Program-made: the position numbers and the translations under genes
NCBI RefSeq assembly: GCF_900106065.1
Contig: NZ_LT629796.1
Coordinates: 2,516,001-2,580,000 of the forward strand
Length of the DNA stretch: 64,000 nt
Direction of reading: 5' to 3'
DNA from: Pseudomonas mandelii
Lineage (GTDB): Bacteria > Pseudomonadota > Gammaproteobacteria > Pseudomonadales > Pseudomonadaceae
Shown here: positions 34,393-44,422 of the stretch, in pieces
Layout of the letters: the number at the start of each line of letters is the position of its first letter
Position numbering within the stretch: the stretch's first letter is position 1
Notes under the pieces: generated by a model
Database searches by the model: none
Seen by the model: only the letters and a program-made list of their open reading frames with translations
Told to the model about the DNA's origin: nothing

Positions 34393-36291
34393 ATGACTGC
34401 CCCGTCCCGTTTCTTGGCCTGGCTGGTGTTGCCGCTGTTTGCCTTGTGCAGTTTCAATCTGCTGGCGGACACCGTGGAAGGCGCGCCGCAAGCCCTGCAT
34501 TTGCTCGATTACATCGGCGCGGATTATCCGCAGACGGTGCAAGCGGGCAAGGTCATCGACGAGTCCGAATACCGCGAGCAGCTGGAATTCATCAAGGTGC
34601 TGCAAGGCTTGATCGCGGCGATGCCGGCCAAGCCGGAAAAAGCCGGGCTGGAGCAGGGCGTCAGCACGATACGCAGCGCCATTACTGCCCGTCAGGACGG
34701 CGCGGACGTGGCCCGTCAGGCTCGGCAGCTGGGTGCGAAGCTGGCCGTGGCCTATGAAGTCAGCCAGGCGCCGATCATTACCCCGGATCCGACCCGTGGT
34801 GCACCGCTTTACGCCCAGCATTGCTCGGTCTGCCACGGCGATACGGGGGCCGGTGACGGCCCGGCCGGTGTCGGTCTGACGCCGCCGCCGGCCAATCTGC
34901 GTGACACGGCGCGCCTGGATCACCTGAGTCTGTACGCGATCTACACCACAGTGGGCCTGGGCGTCGAAGGCACGGACATGCCGGCCTTCGCCGATCAACT
35001 GGACGATCGCCAGCGTTGGGACCTGGCAACCTACATCGCCGGCTTCAGCGCCGATCCGGCCGCCGCCACATCCGAAAAAACTTACAACATCGCCGACCTC
35101 GCTCGTCAGACGCCAGCCGAAGTGCAGGCCGCCGATGGCCCGCAAGCCGCCGCGACGTTCCGTGCGCAGCGGGCGCAACCGCCGCAGGTCAAGCGCGGCC
35201 CGGCGCAGTTGCTCGACTACACCGCCGCCACCCTGGACAAGAGCCTCGCGGCCTACCGTGCCGGCGATCATGATCAAGCCTATGACTTGTCGGTAGCGGC
35301 GTATCTTGAAGGCTTCGAACTGGTCGAGAGTTCGCTGGACAACGTCGACGCCAACGTGCGCAAGGACACCGAAAAGTCCCTGATGGCGTACCGTCAATCG
35401 TTGCAGGACGGCTCGCCGGTGGCCCAGGCCCAGCAGCGTCTGGACGCGGCCAAGGCCAAGTTGAAGGAGTCCGCCGGGCTGCTGGGCAGCGACGGCTTGA
35501 GCTGGTCCTTGAGCTACATCTCCGGGTTGCTGATTTTGCTGCGTGAAGGCCTCGAAGCGATTCTGGTGCTGGCGGCGATCCTGGCGTTCCTGCGCAATAC
35601 CGGCCAGCAATCGGCGGTTCGCAGCGTCAACGTCGGTTGGGGCCTGGCGTTGCTGGCGGGTCTGGCGACCTGGGCACTGGCGGCCTATGTGATTGATGTC
35701 AGCGGTTCGCAGCGTGAATTGCTGGAAGGTGCGACGGCGTTGTTTGCCGCCGTCATGGTGCTCTGGCTGGGCGTGTGGATGCACGACCGTCGTCACGCGG
35801 CAGCCTGGCAGGACTACATCAAGAGCAGCCTGGTGGGCGGCGGCGGACGCTTCGGCTTTGCGACGCTGGCGTTTTTCTCGGTGTATCGCGAGCTGTTTGA
35901 AGTGATTCTGTTCTACGAAACTCTGTGGCTGCAGGCGGGGCCTGCGGGGCATAACGCAGTGTTGGCCGGTGGTGCAACGGCGCTGGTGTTGCTGGTCGGG
36001 CTGGCGTGGGTGATCCTGCGTGGCTCGCAGAAACTGCCGCTGTCGTTGTTCTTCAGCATCAACGCCGGTCTGCTGTGCGCGCTGTCGGTGGTGTTCGCAG
36101 GGCATGGCGTGAAGGCGTTGCAGGAAGCCGGAATCTTCGGCACCCGGCCGGTGCCGTTCTTTGACTTCGACTGGTTGGGGATTCACGCGGATGCGTATTC
36201 GCTGAGTGCCCAATGCGTGGCGATCGTTGCGATTGTGGTGCTGTATGGCCGTAGCTGGATGGTAGAGAAGCGGCGGGTGCAGGTTTCTTAA
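34393..36291 (+). CDS. Cytochrome c-FTR1 fusion iron permease
   Basis: A 632-residue protein. After a signal peptide (about 1-26), a cytochrome c domain contains the haem site CSVCH at 144-148 with a distal methionine in GTDMPAF (near 197). A helical linker follows (about 270-370), with the acidic EGFELVE stretch. The C-terminal half is the seven-helix FTR1 permease, with both REXXE iron motifs: REGLE at 384-388 and RELFE at 499-503. Family knowledge: FTR1 proteins import Fe(III) produced by oxidation of Fe(II); here the fused cytochrome could accept or relay the electrons. No EfeO or EfeB partner gene is nearby. The start is close to a GAGA that is a poor ribosome site. Confidence 0.9.
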   Translation: MTAPSRFLAWLVLPLFALCSFNLLADTVEGAPQALHLLDYIGADYPQTVQAGKVIDESEYREQLEFIKVLQGLIAAMPAKPEKAGLEQGVSTIRSAITARQDGADVARQARQLGAKLAVAYEVSQAPIITPDPTRGAPLYAQHCSVCHGDTGAGDGPAGVGLTPPPANLRDTARLDHLSLYAIYTTVGLGVEGTDMPAFADQLDDRQRWDLATYIAGFSADPAAATSEKTYNIADLARQTPAEVQAADGPQAAATFRAQRAQPPQVKRGPAQLLDYTAATLDKSLAAYRAGDHDQAYDLSVAAYLEGFELVESSLDNVDANVRKDTEKSLMAYRQSLQDGSPVAQAQQRLDAAKAKLKESAGLLGSDGLSWSLSYISGLLILLREGLEAILVLAAILAFLRNTGQQSAVRSVNVGWGLALLAGLATWALAAYVIDVSGSQRELLEGATALFAAVMVLWLGVWMHDRRHAAAWQDYIKSSLVGGGGRFGFATLAFFSVYRELFEVILFYETLWLQAGPAGHNAVLAGGATALVLLVGLAWVILRGSQKLPLSLFFSINAGLLCALSVVFAGHGVKALQEAGIFGTRPVPFFDFDWLGIHADAYSLSAQCVAIVAIVVLYGRSWMVEKRRVQVS

Positions 36292-36311
36292 GAGCATTCG
36301 CTGCGCTCATA

Positions 36312-36394
36312 TTCGCGGGCAAGCCTCGCTCCTACAGGTTGTACGCGGCCCCAAATAACGCGCGAATCCTGTAGGAGCGAGGCTTGCCCGCGAA
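36312..36394. repeat. Paired REP palindromes
   Basis: TTCGCGGGCAAGCCTCGCTC and its inverted partner ending GGCTTGCCCGCGAA, almost identical to the class at 19861-19953. Confidence 0.85.
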
Positions 36395-36416
36395 GCTTTT
36401 AACGGAGGGAAACACA

Positions 36417-36872
36417 ATGCGCGTATGGATCGATGCCGACGCCTGCCCACGGGCGGCGAAGGATCTGGTGGTGAAGTTCGCTCTCAAGCGCCAGTTCGAA
36501 GTGGTGCTGGTGGCGGGGCAGCCACAGATCAAACCTGGCCTGGCTCTGGTGAAGCTGATCGTGGTGCCCAGCGGCCCGGATGCCGCCGATGACTATCTGG
36601 TGGAACACGCGGTGCCAGGTGAGCTGGTGATTTGCAGCGATGTGCCGCTGGCTGATCGGCTGGTAAAAAACGGCGTTTCAGCGCTGGACCCGCGGGGCAA
36701 GGAATTCGATGCGCAGAACATGGGCGATCGGTTGGCAGTGCGTAACCTGTTCACCGATCTGCGTGAACAAGGCCAGATGAGTGGCGGGCCGGCGCCGTTT
36801 GGTGAGCGCGAGAAGCAGGCGTTCGCCAATGCGCTTGACCGGATACTCACTCGGCTGACCCGTAAAGCCTGA
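36417..36872 (+). CDS. YaiI/YqxD family protein (UPF0178)
   Basis: A 151-residue UPF0178 protein with a PIN-like fold signature at its start (MRVWIDADACPRAAKDLV) and SDVPLADRLV...LDPRGKEFDAQNMGDRLAVRN in the middle. The conserved aspartates suggest a metal-dependent nuclease-like site, but no activity is established. The ATG at 36417 follows GGAGGG. Confidence 0.9.
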   Translation: MRVWIDADACPRAAKDLVVKFALKRQFEVVLVAGQPQIKPGLALVKLIVVPSGPDAADDYLVEHAVPGELVICSDVPLADRLVKNGVSALDPRGKEFDAQNMGDRLAVRNLFTDLREQGQMSGGPAPFGEREKQAFANALDRILTRLTRKA

Positions 36873-36889
36873 GCCTTGCTCAAATCAAA

Positions 36890-36919
36890 GGTGGGCGCGA
36901 GCAGGCTCACTCCCACAAT
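36890..36919. repeat. Single REP half
   Basis: GTGGGCGCGAGCAGGCTCACTCCCACA, an imperfect single palindrome between the convergent yaiI-like and elbB genes. Confidence 0.6.
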
Positions 36920-36928
36920 TTGACCGCG

Positions 36929-37597
36929 TTAAGCGTCGTTTTCGTGGGTCAGTTCGAGGACACGGTCGACCAGTTTGTTGATCCCCGAGGCGGCTTCGCT
37001 GATGCTCTGGGCCAGCATATAAGCCGGGGTGCAGACGAGTTTGCGCGCCTTGTCTTCGACGATGTCGCTCACTGCGCAATCCTGGTGAGTGGCGCCCATC
37101 TTGTTCATGGCGGCGGCGGTATCGGCGTCGCTGCCAATGGTGCAGGTCACGCCTGGCCCATAGATTTTCGCCGCCAGCGCCGGCGAAATGCACATCAACC
37201 CCACCGGTTTGCCCGCTTCGGCAAACGCTTCGGTCAGCGCCAGGACGTCCGGTTGAACGGTGCAACCGGCGCCTTCGATGGCGAAGTTCGACAGGTTCTT
37301 GGCCGCGCCAAACCCACCCGGCACGATCAGCGCGTCGAAGTCTTCTACGCTCGCCTCACGAATGTCCTTGATGTTGCCCCGGGCGATCCGCGCCGATTCC
37401 ACCAGCACGTTGCGTGACTCGGGCATTTCGTCGCCGGTCAGGTGATTGATCACATGCAATTGCGAGATATTGGGGGCAAAGCACTGCACCTCGGCGCCAC
37501 GCTGGTCCAGGCGCAGCAAGGTAATCACGCTTTCGTGGATCTCGGCGCCGTCGTACACGCCACAGCCGGAAAGGATCACTGCAATTTTTTTGCTCAT
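36929..37597 (-). CDS. elbB: Isoprenoid biosynthesis glyoxalase ElbB
   Basis: A 222-residue DJ-1/PfpI-superfamily protein. MSKKIAVILSGCGVYDGAEIHE at the start and the nucleophile-elbow cysteine in VGLMCISPALAAK (about 131-143) match ElbB (formerly linked to isoprenoid synthesis in E. coli), which has glyoxalase activity with methylglyoxal-like aldehydes. PGGFGAAKNLSNFA is typical of the subfamily. It is transcribed alone. Confidence 0.92.
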   Translation of the reverse strand: MSKKIAVILSGCGVYDGAEIHESVITLLRLDQRGAEVQCFAPNISQLHVINHLTGDEMPESRNVLVESARIARGNIKDIREASVEDFDALIVPGGFGAAKNLSNFAIEGAGCTVQPDVLALTEAFAEAGKPVGLMCISPALAAKIYGPGVTCTIGSDADTAAAMNKMGATHQDCAVSDIVEDKARKLVCTPAYMLAQSISEAASGINKLVDRVLELTHENDA

Positions 37598-37713
37598 GGG
37601 TTTTTCTCCAGATTCATGGCGTTAAATGTCCACTAATTTGTCACTCGTTGCCATAGGGTTAATTCGCGGCTACACCTAGCATCTGTCCTCAAGATTCCGA
37701 TCAGGGCGCGTCA

Positions 37714-38949
37714 ATGGACTTCATTCTGTATGCGGTGCCGTTTTTCTTTGTGCTGATTGCCGTCGAGCTGCTGGCGGACCGTTGGCGCGGGTTGAGCAAT
37801 TATCGGCTGGCGGACGCGATCAACAGCATCAGCACCGGGGTGTTGTCGACCACTACCGGCCTGTTGACCAAAGGCGTCGGCCTGGTGACCTATGCGTTTG
37901 CCCTCAAGCACCTGGCGCTGTTCGAACTGTCGGCCGACAGCGTCTGGGTCTGGGTGTTTGCCTTCGTCCTCTATGACTTCTGCTACTACTGGCTGCACCG
38001 TATGGGCCATGAGCGCAACATCCTCTGGGCCGCGCACTCGGTGCATCACCAGAGTGAGGACTACAACCTCTCCACGGCCCTGCGCCAGACCAGTACCGGC
38101 TTTCTGCTGAGCTGGATTTTCTACCTGCCGATGGCGGTGCTCGGCGTGCCGTTGCTGGTGTTCATCAGCGTTGCCGCGCTCAACTTGCTCTATCAGTTCT
38201 GGGTGCATACCAAACACATTCCCAAGCTCGGCTGGTTCGAGTGGTTCTTTGTCACGCCGTCCAATCATCGGGCTCACCATGCACAGAACGCTCTCTACAT
38301 GGATCGCAACTACGGCGGGGTGTTCATTATTTGGGACCGTCTATTCGGCTCGTTCCAGGAAGAGGACGACAACGAGCCGGTGATTTTCGGCGTGACCACG
38401 CCGTTGGCAAGCTGGAATCCGTTGTGGGCGAACGTGCAGTTTTACGCACAGCTTTGGGATGACGCGCGACGGGCTGAAAGCACATGGGACAAGCTGCGGA
38501 TCTGGTTCATGCGCACCGGCTGGCGGCCGGCGGATGTGGCGGCCAAGTACCCGATGAACAAACCGGACCTGAGTCAGTTCCGCAAATTCGAGGTGCCGCT
38601 GGACGGGCGTCAGCAGGTGTATGTGGCGTTGCAGTTCTGCGTTTACATCGCGCTGGGCAGCTATTTGATGAACCTTGAGCCACGTTTGCCGACTGCCGCG
38701 CTGGTGTTGGGCTGGGGCGCAGTGGCGTTCGGCTTGTTTACGTTGGGCATGGCCCTGGAGAATCGCCCGCAGGCGTTGAAACTGGAGCTGCTGCGCCTGA
38801 CATCGAATGTGCCGCTGGTGTGGCTGGCGCCGGTAGTCGGGCTGTGGCCGGCCAGCGCGGTGGGCTGGATCGGCCTGTTCAGCTACAGCCTGCTCAGCGG
38901 CATCGGTCTCTACTGTTGCAGGGACCGCTTCACTCGGTTGGCGTCTTAG
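37714..38949 (+). CDS. Sterol desaturase / fatty acid hydroxylase family protein
   Basis: A 411-residue membrane protein with the eight-histidine di-iron signature: HRMGH (about 95-99), HSVHH (about 108-112), HTKH and NHRAHH further on. It belongs to the fatty-acid-hydroxylase superfamily; bacterial members hydroxylate or desaturate lipids. Seven or more membrane helices, three of them after the catalytic part. Substrate unknown. It overlaps the convergent DedA gene by 20 bases. Confidence 0.9.
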   Translation: MDFILYAVPFFFVLIAVELLADRWRGLSNYRLADAINSISTGVLSTTTGLLTKGVGLVTYAFALKHLALFELSADSVWVWVFAFVLYDFCYYWLHRMGHERNILWAAHSVHHQSEDYNLSTALRQTSTGFLLSWIFYLPMAVLGVPLLVFISVAALNLLYQFWVHTKHIPKLGWFEWFFVTPSNHRAHHAQNALYMDRNYGGVFIIWDRLFGSFQEEDDNEPVIFGVTTPLASWNPLWANVQFYAQLWDDARRAESTWDKLRIWFMRTGWRPADVAAKYPMNKPDLSQFRKFEVPLDGRQQVYVALQFCVYIALGSYLMNLEPRLPTAALVLGWGAVAFGLFTLGMALENRPQALKLELLRLTSNVPLVWLAPVVGLWPASAVGWIGLFSYSLLSGIGLYCCRDRFTRLAS

Positions 38950-39553
38950 TCTCGGCTGCCTTGGCCAGCTCGGCTTGCTCGTCGGCGTAGATCTTCTTCG
39001 CCAGACGGGCATTCTTGAAACGCCGGCGCAGCCACAAGCCCAGGCCCAGTACCAGCAGGGCACCAAGCACCCACAGCTCGTACTTCTTGACGCTGCCCAG
39101 CATGCCCTCAAGCACCGCGCCGAAGTGATACGCCGCTGCGGCCAGTGCGGTCGCCCAGATCGCAGCACCAATCCCGTTGAGCAGCAGATAACGCCCCGGC
39201 GGATATCCCGACAGGCCGATCGCCACCGGCATGACCGTGCGCAATCCATAGACGAAGCGGAAACTCAGCACCCAGATGTCCGGGTGTTTGCGGATATGTT
39301 CCAGCGCCCGGTCACCCATCAGTTGCCAGCGTGGTTTGCGCGCCAGCAATTTGCGACCGTGTTTTCGCCCGAGGAAATACCACAGCTGATCGCCGGCATA
39401 ACTGCCACAGAACGCCACGATCGTGACGATCTTGATGTCCATGTATCCGCGGAACGCGAGGAAGCCTGCGAGCACCAGGATGGTTTCGCCTTCGAAGAAC
39501 GTGCCGAGAAAGAGGGCGAAGTAGCCGAATTCCTGAAGAAATTGTTGGAGCAT
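38930..39553 (-). CDS. DedA family membrane protein
   Basis: A 207-residue DedA/SNARE-associated family protein. Motifs FLGTFFEGETILVLAGFLA (about 15-33) and FRFVYGLRTVMPVAIGLSG (with the key arginine, about 98-116) are intact. Such proteins move or flip lipids such as undecaprenyl phosphate across the inner membrane. The ATG at 39553 starts at the family N-terminus (MLQQFLQEFGYFALF); a 51-residue upstream extension is rejected. The C-terminus is basic, with KNARLAKKIY. Confidence 0.92.
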   Translation of the reverse strand: MLQQFLQEFGYFALFLGTFFEGETILVLAGFLAFRGYMDIKIVTIVAFCGSYAGDQLWYFLGRKHGRKLLARKPRWQLMGDRALEHIRKHPDIWVLSFRFVYGLRTVMPVAIGLSGYPPGRYLLLNGIGAAIWATALAAAAYHFGAVLEGMLGSVKKYELWVLGALLVLGLGLWLRRRFKNARLAKKIYADEQAELAKAAETKTPTE

Positions 39554-39688
39554 TGTCTGGATGCTGGCGAAATGAACGCGCAGCCTAACCCTTCGTGAAC
39601 ATTCATGAAAGTGTCCAAATGTGTCTCGACGTGAACATTTCCTACAAGGACAATGGAATGCGACTACCTGCCGCAGGGGTGCACATAA

Positions 39689-40773
<1,085 letters not shown>

Positions 40774-40791
40774 CCCTCCCAGGAACATTCC

Positions 40792-43014
40792 ATGAATACC
40801 GAAGGACTCACTGAAGTTGCCGTAAAAGAAGCTCAACCCGTGGTCGAGCAAATCGCCGAGACGCCGCCGGAGCTGGAACCCGCTCCACCCGCGGCGGTGA
40901 CCGAAACCGCAACAGCGGCGCCAGCGATTGCCATTCCCGGTCTGGATGACAGCAGCCTGTATATCCATCGCGAGCTCTCGCAACTGCAGTTCAACATCCG
41001 CGTGCTGGAACAGGCGCTGGATGAGTCCTACCCGTTGCTGGAGCGGCTGAAGTTCCTGCTGATCTTCTCCAGCAACCTGGACGAGTTCTTCGAGATTCGC
41101 GTGGCTGGCCTGAAGAAGCAGATCACCTTCGCCCGTGAGCAGGCCGGTGCCGATGGTCTGCAACCGCATCAGGCCCTGGCCCGCATCAGCGAGCTGGTAC
41201 ACGGTCACGTCGACCGTCAGTACGCGATCCTCAATGACATTTTGTTGCCGGAACTGGAAAAACATCAGGTCCGCTTCATCCGTCGGCGTCACTGGACCAC
41301 CAAGATCAAGACCTGGGTGCGCCGCTATTTCCGCGACGAGATTGCGCCGATCATCACCCCGATCGGCCTCGACCCGACGCACCCGTTCCCGTTGCTGGTG
41401 AACAAGAGCCTGAACTTCATCGTCGAGCTCGAAGGCATCGACGCCTTCGGTCGCGATTCCGGTCTGGCGATCATCCCCGCGCCACGCTTGCTGCCGCGCG
41501 TGATCAAGTTGCCGGAAGAAGTGGGCGGCTCGGGCGACAACTATGTATTCCTGTCGTCGATGATCCACGCGCACGCCGATGACCTGTTCCAGGGCATGAA
41601 GGTCAAGGGCTGCTACCAGTTCCGCCTGACCCGAAACGCTGACCTCGCGGTCGATACCGAAGACGTGGAAGACCTGGCCCGCGCCCTGCGCGGCGAGCTG
41701 TTCTCCCGTCGCTACGGTGACGCGGTGCGCCTGGAAGTGGCCGACACGTGCCCGAAACACCTGTCCGACTACTTGCTCAAGCAGTTCAACCTGCACGAGA
41801 CCGAGCTGTATCAGGTCAACGGTCCGGTCAACCTGACCCGCCTGTTCAGCATCACCGGCCTGGACAGTCAGCGAGCGCTGCAATACACGCCGTTCACCCC
41901 GCAGATCCCGAAACTGCTGCAGAACAGCGAGAACATCTTCAGCGTGATCAGCAAGCAGGACATCCTGCTGCTGCACCCGTTCGAGTCCTTCACTCCCGTG
42001 GTCGACCTGCTGCGCCAGGCCGCGAAGGACCCGCATGTATTGGCGGTCCGCCAGACTCTGTACCGCTCCGGCGCCAACTCGGAAATTGTCGATGCGCTGG
42101 TGGATGCCGCGCGTAACGGCAAGGAAGTCACCGCGGTAATCGAGTTGCGTGCGCGCTTCGACGAAGAGTCCAACCTGCAACTGGCCAGCCGTCTGCAAGC
42201 GGCCGGTGCGGTGGTGATTTACGGCGTGGTGGGCTTCAAGACCCACGCCAAGATGATGCTGATTCTGCGTCGCGAAGCCGGCGAGATCGTGCGTTACGCC
42301 CACTTGGGTACCGGCAACTACCACGCGGCCAACGCCCGTCTGTACACCGACTACAGCTTGCTGACCTCGGACGACGCCTTGTGCGAAGACGTCGGCAAAC
42401 TGTTCAGCCAGCTTATCGGCATGGGGAAAACCCTGCGCATGAAGAAGCTGCTGCACGCGCCATTCACGTTGAAGAAGGGCATGCTCGACATGATTGCCCG
42501 GGAAACCCAGTTCGCCCTCGATGGCAAACCGGCGCACATCATCGCCAAATTCAACTCGCTGACCGATCCGAAGATCATCCGCGCGCTGTACAAGGCCAGT
42601 CAGTCCGGGGTGCGTATCGATCTGGTGGTGCGCGGCATGTGCTGCCTGCGTCCGGGTATCGCCGGGGTGTCGCACAACATCCATGTGCGCTCGATCATCG
42701 GGCGTTTCCTGGAGCACACCCGGGTGTTCTACTTCCTCAATGGCGGTGAAGAGCAGATGTTCCTGTCCAGCGCCGACTGGATGGAGCGCAACCTCGACAA
42801 GCGCGTAGAGACTTGCTTCCCGGTCGAGGGCAAGAAGCTGATCATGAGGGTCAAGAAAGAGCTGGAGCTTTATCTGACCGACAACACCCACAGCTGGAGC
42901 CTGCAGGCGGACGGTCGCTACATCCGCAACACGCCGACCGGCAACCAGAACCCGCGCAGCGCGCAGGCGACCTTGCTGGAGCGACTGGGCAGCCCGATTC
43001 TCGCCGTTCGCTGA
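40792..43014 (+). CDS. ppk1: Polyphosphate kinase 1
   Basis: A 740-residue PPK1 that polymerises the gamma-phosphate of ATP into polyphosphate. After an unusually acidic, alanine/proline-rich N-terminal extension (about 1-50), the four family domains follow. The phosphorylated histidine is His485 (FKTHAKMML) and the second essential histidine is His642 (LEHTRVFYF), spaced 157 residues apart as in E. coli. Two phospholipase-D-like halves are recognisable. It lies directly after hemB and before a terminator. Confidence 0.96.
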   Translation: MNTEGLTEVAVKEAQPVVEQIAETPPELEPAPPAAVTETATAAPAIAIPGLDDSSLYIHRELSQLQFNIRVLEQALDESYPLLERLKFLLIFSSNLDEFFEIRVAGLKKQITFAREQAGADGLQPHQALARISELVHGHVDRQYAILNDILLPELEKHQVRFIRRRHWTTKIKTWVRRYFRDEIAPIITPIGLDPTHPFPLLVNKSLNFIVELEGIDAFGRDSGLAIIPAPRLLPRVIKLPEEVGGSGDNYVFLSSMIHAHADDLFQGMKVKGCYQFRLTRNADLAVDTEDVEDLARALRGELFSRRYGDAVRLEVADTCPKHLSDYLLKQFNLHETELYQVNGPVNLTRLFSITGLDSQRALQYTPFTPQIPKLLQNSENIFSVISKQDILLLHPFESFTPVVDLLRQAAKDPHVLAVRQTLYRSGANSEIVDALVDAARNGKEVTAVIELRARFDEESNLQLASRLQAAGAVVIYGVVGFKTHAKMMLILRREAGEIVRYAHLGTGNYHAANARLYTDYSLLTSDDALCEDVGKLFSQLIGMGKTLRMKKLLHAPFTLKKGMLDMIARETQFALDGKPAHIIAKFNSLTDPKIIRALYKASQSGVRIDLVVRGMCCLRPGIAGVSHNIHVRSIIGRFLEHTRVFYFLNGGEEQMFLSSADWMERNLDKRVETCFPVEGKKLIMRVKKELELYLTDNTHSWSLQADGRYIRNTPTGNQNPRSAQATLLERLGSPILAVR

Positions 43015-43033
43015 CGCAGATTCGGTTGGGCAA

Positions 43034-43065
43034 AAAAAGGGCGATCCACATGGATCGCCCTTTTT
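43034..43065 (+). terminator. Intrinsic terminator of ppk1
   Basis: AAAAAGGGCGATCCA pairs with TGGATCGCCCTTTTT around a 2-base loop, a 15-base-pair stem with T-tail. The IS begins 9 bases further on. Confidence 0.95.
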
Positions 43066-43128
43066 GGTTTCAGCTGTCCCGTCCTGAATAAGGTTTACAC
43101 CTTCTGATCTGTTTTTCAGGAGGACGTA

Positions 43129-43530
43129 ATGGAATCAGCAAAAAGGCGTAGTCAGCGAGACTACACGCTGACCTTTAAATTGTCGGTAGTCGATCAGGTC
43201 GAAAAAGGCGAGCTGAGCTATAAAGAGGCTCAGGAGCGCTACGGGATTCAAGGCAAAACGACCGTTCTGACGTGGTTACGCAAGCACGGTCGGCAGGATT
43301 GGAGCCCAGGCACATACATTGGCTCGCCGAGGATGGGGTCTATGCCCGACAAAAACCGACCATTAACGCCAGAACAACGCATCAAAGAGCTTGAAGAACA
43401 GTTGGCGCTGTCCAATCAGAAAGCGCAGTTTTTCGAGGCGGTCTTGGATGTCTTGAAAAATGACTACGGTCTCTCTGTCGTAAAAAAGCGTCCCGGCAAG
43501 TCCTCGCGCAAAAACGAATCCAAAACCTGA
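43129..43530 (+). CDS. IS3-family transposase OrfA
   Basis: A 133-residue protein with an N-terminal helix-turn-helix (about 10-55, SYKEAQERYGIQGKTTVLTW) that binds the IS ends and a leucine-zipper-like helix (about 84-115) for multimerisation. It starts 27 bases inside the left inverted repeat with an AGGAGG site. Frameshifting near codon 119 should join it to OrfB; unshifted translation continues to the stop at 43528. Confidence 0.92.
   Translation: MESAKRRSQRDYTLTFKLSVVDQVEKGELSYKEAQERYGIQGKTTVLTWLRKHGRQDWSPGTYIGSPRMGSMPDKNRPLTPEQRIKELEEQLALSNQKAQFFEAVLDVLKNDYGLSVVKKRPGKSSRKNESKT
43482..43488 (+). other. Programmed -1 frameshift site A-AAA-AAG
   Basis: In the OrfA frame the codons are GTA-AAA-AAG, so AAAAAAG has the phasing of the classical IS3-family slippery heptamer. 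Slipping back one base opens the OrfB frame, which is free of stops from here onward and reads into LSISRACQFMGISRQAYYK, a normal OrfB beginning. Confidence 0.75.
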
Positions 43531-43553
43531 GCATCAGCAGGGCTTGCCAGTTC

Positions 43554-44354
43554 ATGGGGATAAGCCGCCAGGCTTACTACAAACGCAATCGCGCCGATGC
43601 AGCTCGTCTGGTTCTGGATCAGAAAGTTGCCGATTTCGTTCAACAAAAGCGCCTGCGGCAGCCGCGGCTGGGCACCCGAAAGCTGTATTACTTGCTGCAA
43701 TGCCAGCCTCAACTTGAGCTGCAAGTGGGGCGAGATCGGCTGTTTTCGATTCTGCGTGAACGGCGTTTATTGGTGGCTCGCAAGCGGGCGTATCACAAGA
43801 CGACCAATAGTCATCATCGCTTTCACCGCCACCCGAACCTGCTCAAACCAGGTCCTGATCAGGTTGTTCCCTGCGGCCCGGAACAAGTCTGGGTGGCTGA
43901 CATAACCTATTTGCCAACTCAGGAAGGTGTGGCTTATCTGAGCCTTGTGACGGATGCTTTTTCGCGAAAGATCGTGGGCTATCACGTCCATGAAAGCCTT
44001 TATGCCGAGTCGGTAGCACACGCGCTGAGCTGGGCGGTAGAGCACCGTCGGACAGAGCAGCCGTTGGTGCACCACTCAGATAGAGGTATCCAATATTGCT
44101 CGGGGATGTACCAAGCGTTGCACGCGAAATACGGCATTCGATGTTCAATGACGGATGGCTATGACTGCTACCAAAATGCCTTGGCAGAGAGGGTCAACGG
44201 GATACTGAAGACAGAGCTTATGCTTCAGCGGCCGCAGGATTTGACGCAAGCGAAGAAGATGGTGAGTGAGTCGGTATCGATCTACAACGGCGAGCGACCG
44301 CACCTGTCTTTGAAATACAAAACGCCCGATGCGGTGCATCGGGCGTTAGGGTGA
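43554..44354 (+). CDS. IS3-family transposase OrfB, DDE catalytic domain
   Basis: A 266-residue catalytic subunit counted from the first ATG, although in vivo it is probably made as an OrfAB fusion by -1 frameshifting upstream. The integrase core (rve) contains the DD(35)E triad: Asp116 (VWVADITYLP), Asp176 (HHSDRGIQY) and Glu212 (ALAERVNG). An HTH_21 segment lies near the beginning. No stop or frameshift damage is seen. Confidence 0.92.
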   Translation: MGISRQAYYKRNRADAARLVLDQKVADFVQQKRLRQPRLGTRKLYYLLQCQPQLELQVGRDRLFSILRERRLLVARKRAYHKTTNSHHRFHRHPNLLKPGPDQVVPCGPEQVWVADITYLPTQEGVAYLSLVTDAFSRKIVGYHVHESLYAESVAHALSWAVEHRRTEQPLVHHSDRGIQYCSGMYQALHAKYGIRCSMTDGYDCYQNALAERVNGILKTELMLQRPQDLTQAKKMVSESVSIYNGERPHLSLKYKTPDAVHRALG

Positions 44355-44422
44355 AACAGGTGTAAACCTATTTCAGGACTAGACAAGCTCCCTCGCCACA
44401 GGGAATGTGTTCGCTGCGGTTT

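Larger units (their letters stand above)
43075..44385 (+). mobile_element. Complete IS3-family insertion sequence, 1311 bp
   Basis: Inverted ends at 43075-43101 and 44359-44385 start TGT and end ACA, and share GTCCTGAA and GGTTTACACC with four differences over 27 bases. The 3-base flanks AGC (43072-43074 and 44386-44388) are a direct duplication. It carries two overlapping transposase frames with an A-AAA-AAG slippery site and an intact DDE triad, so it is probably active. It lies between ppk1 and ppx without damaging either; the right flank is part of a GAGGGAGCTTGCTCCC-type repeat. Confidence 0.93.

Noticed and set aside
34387..36297. 636-residue open frame antisense to the FTR1 gene
   Set aside because: Mirrors the codon structure of the real gene; no domain and histidine/arginine/glutamine-rich composition typical of shadows.
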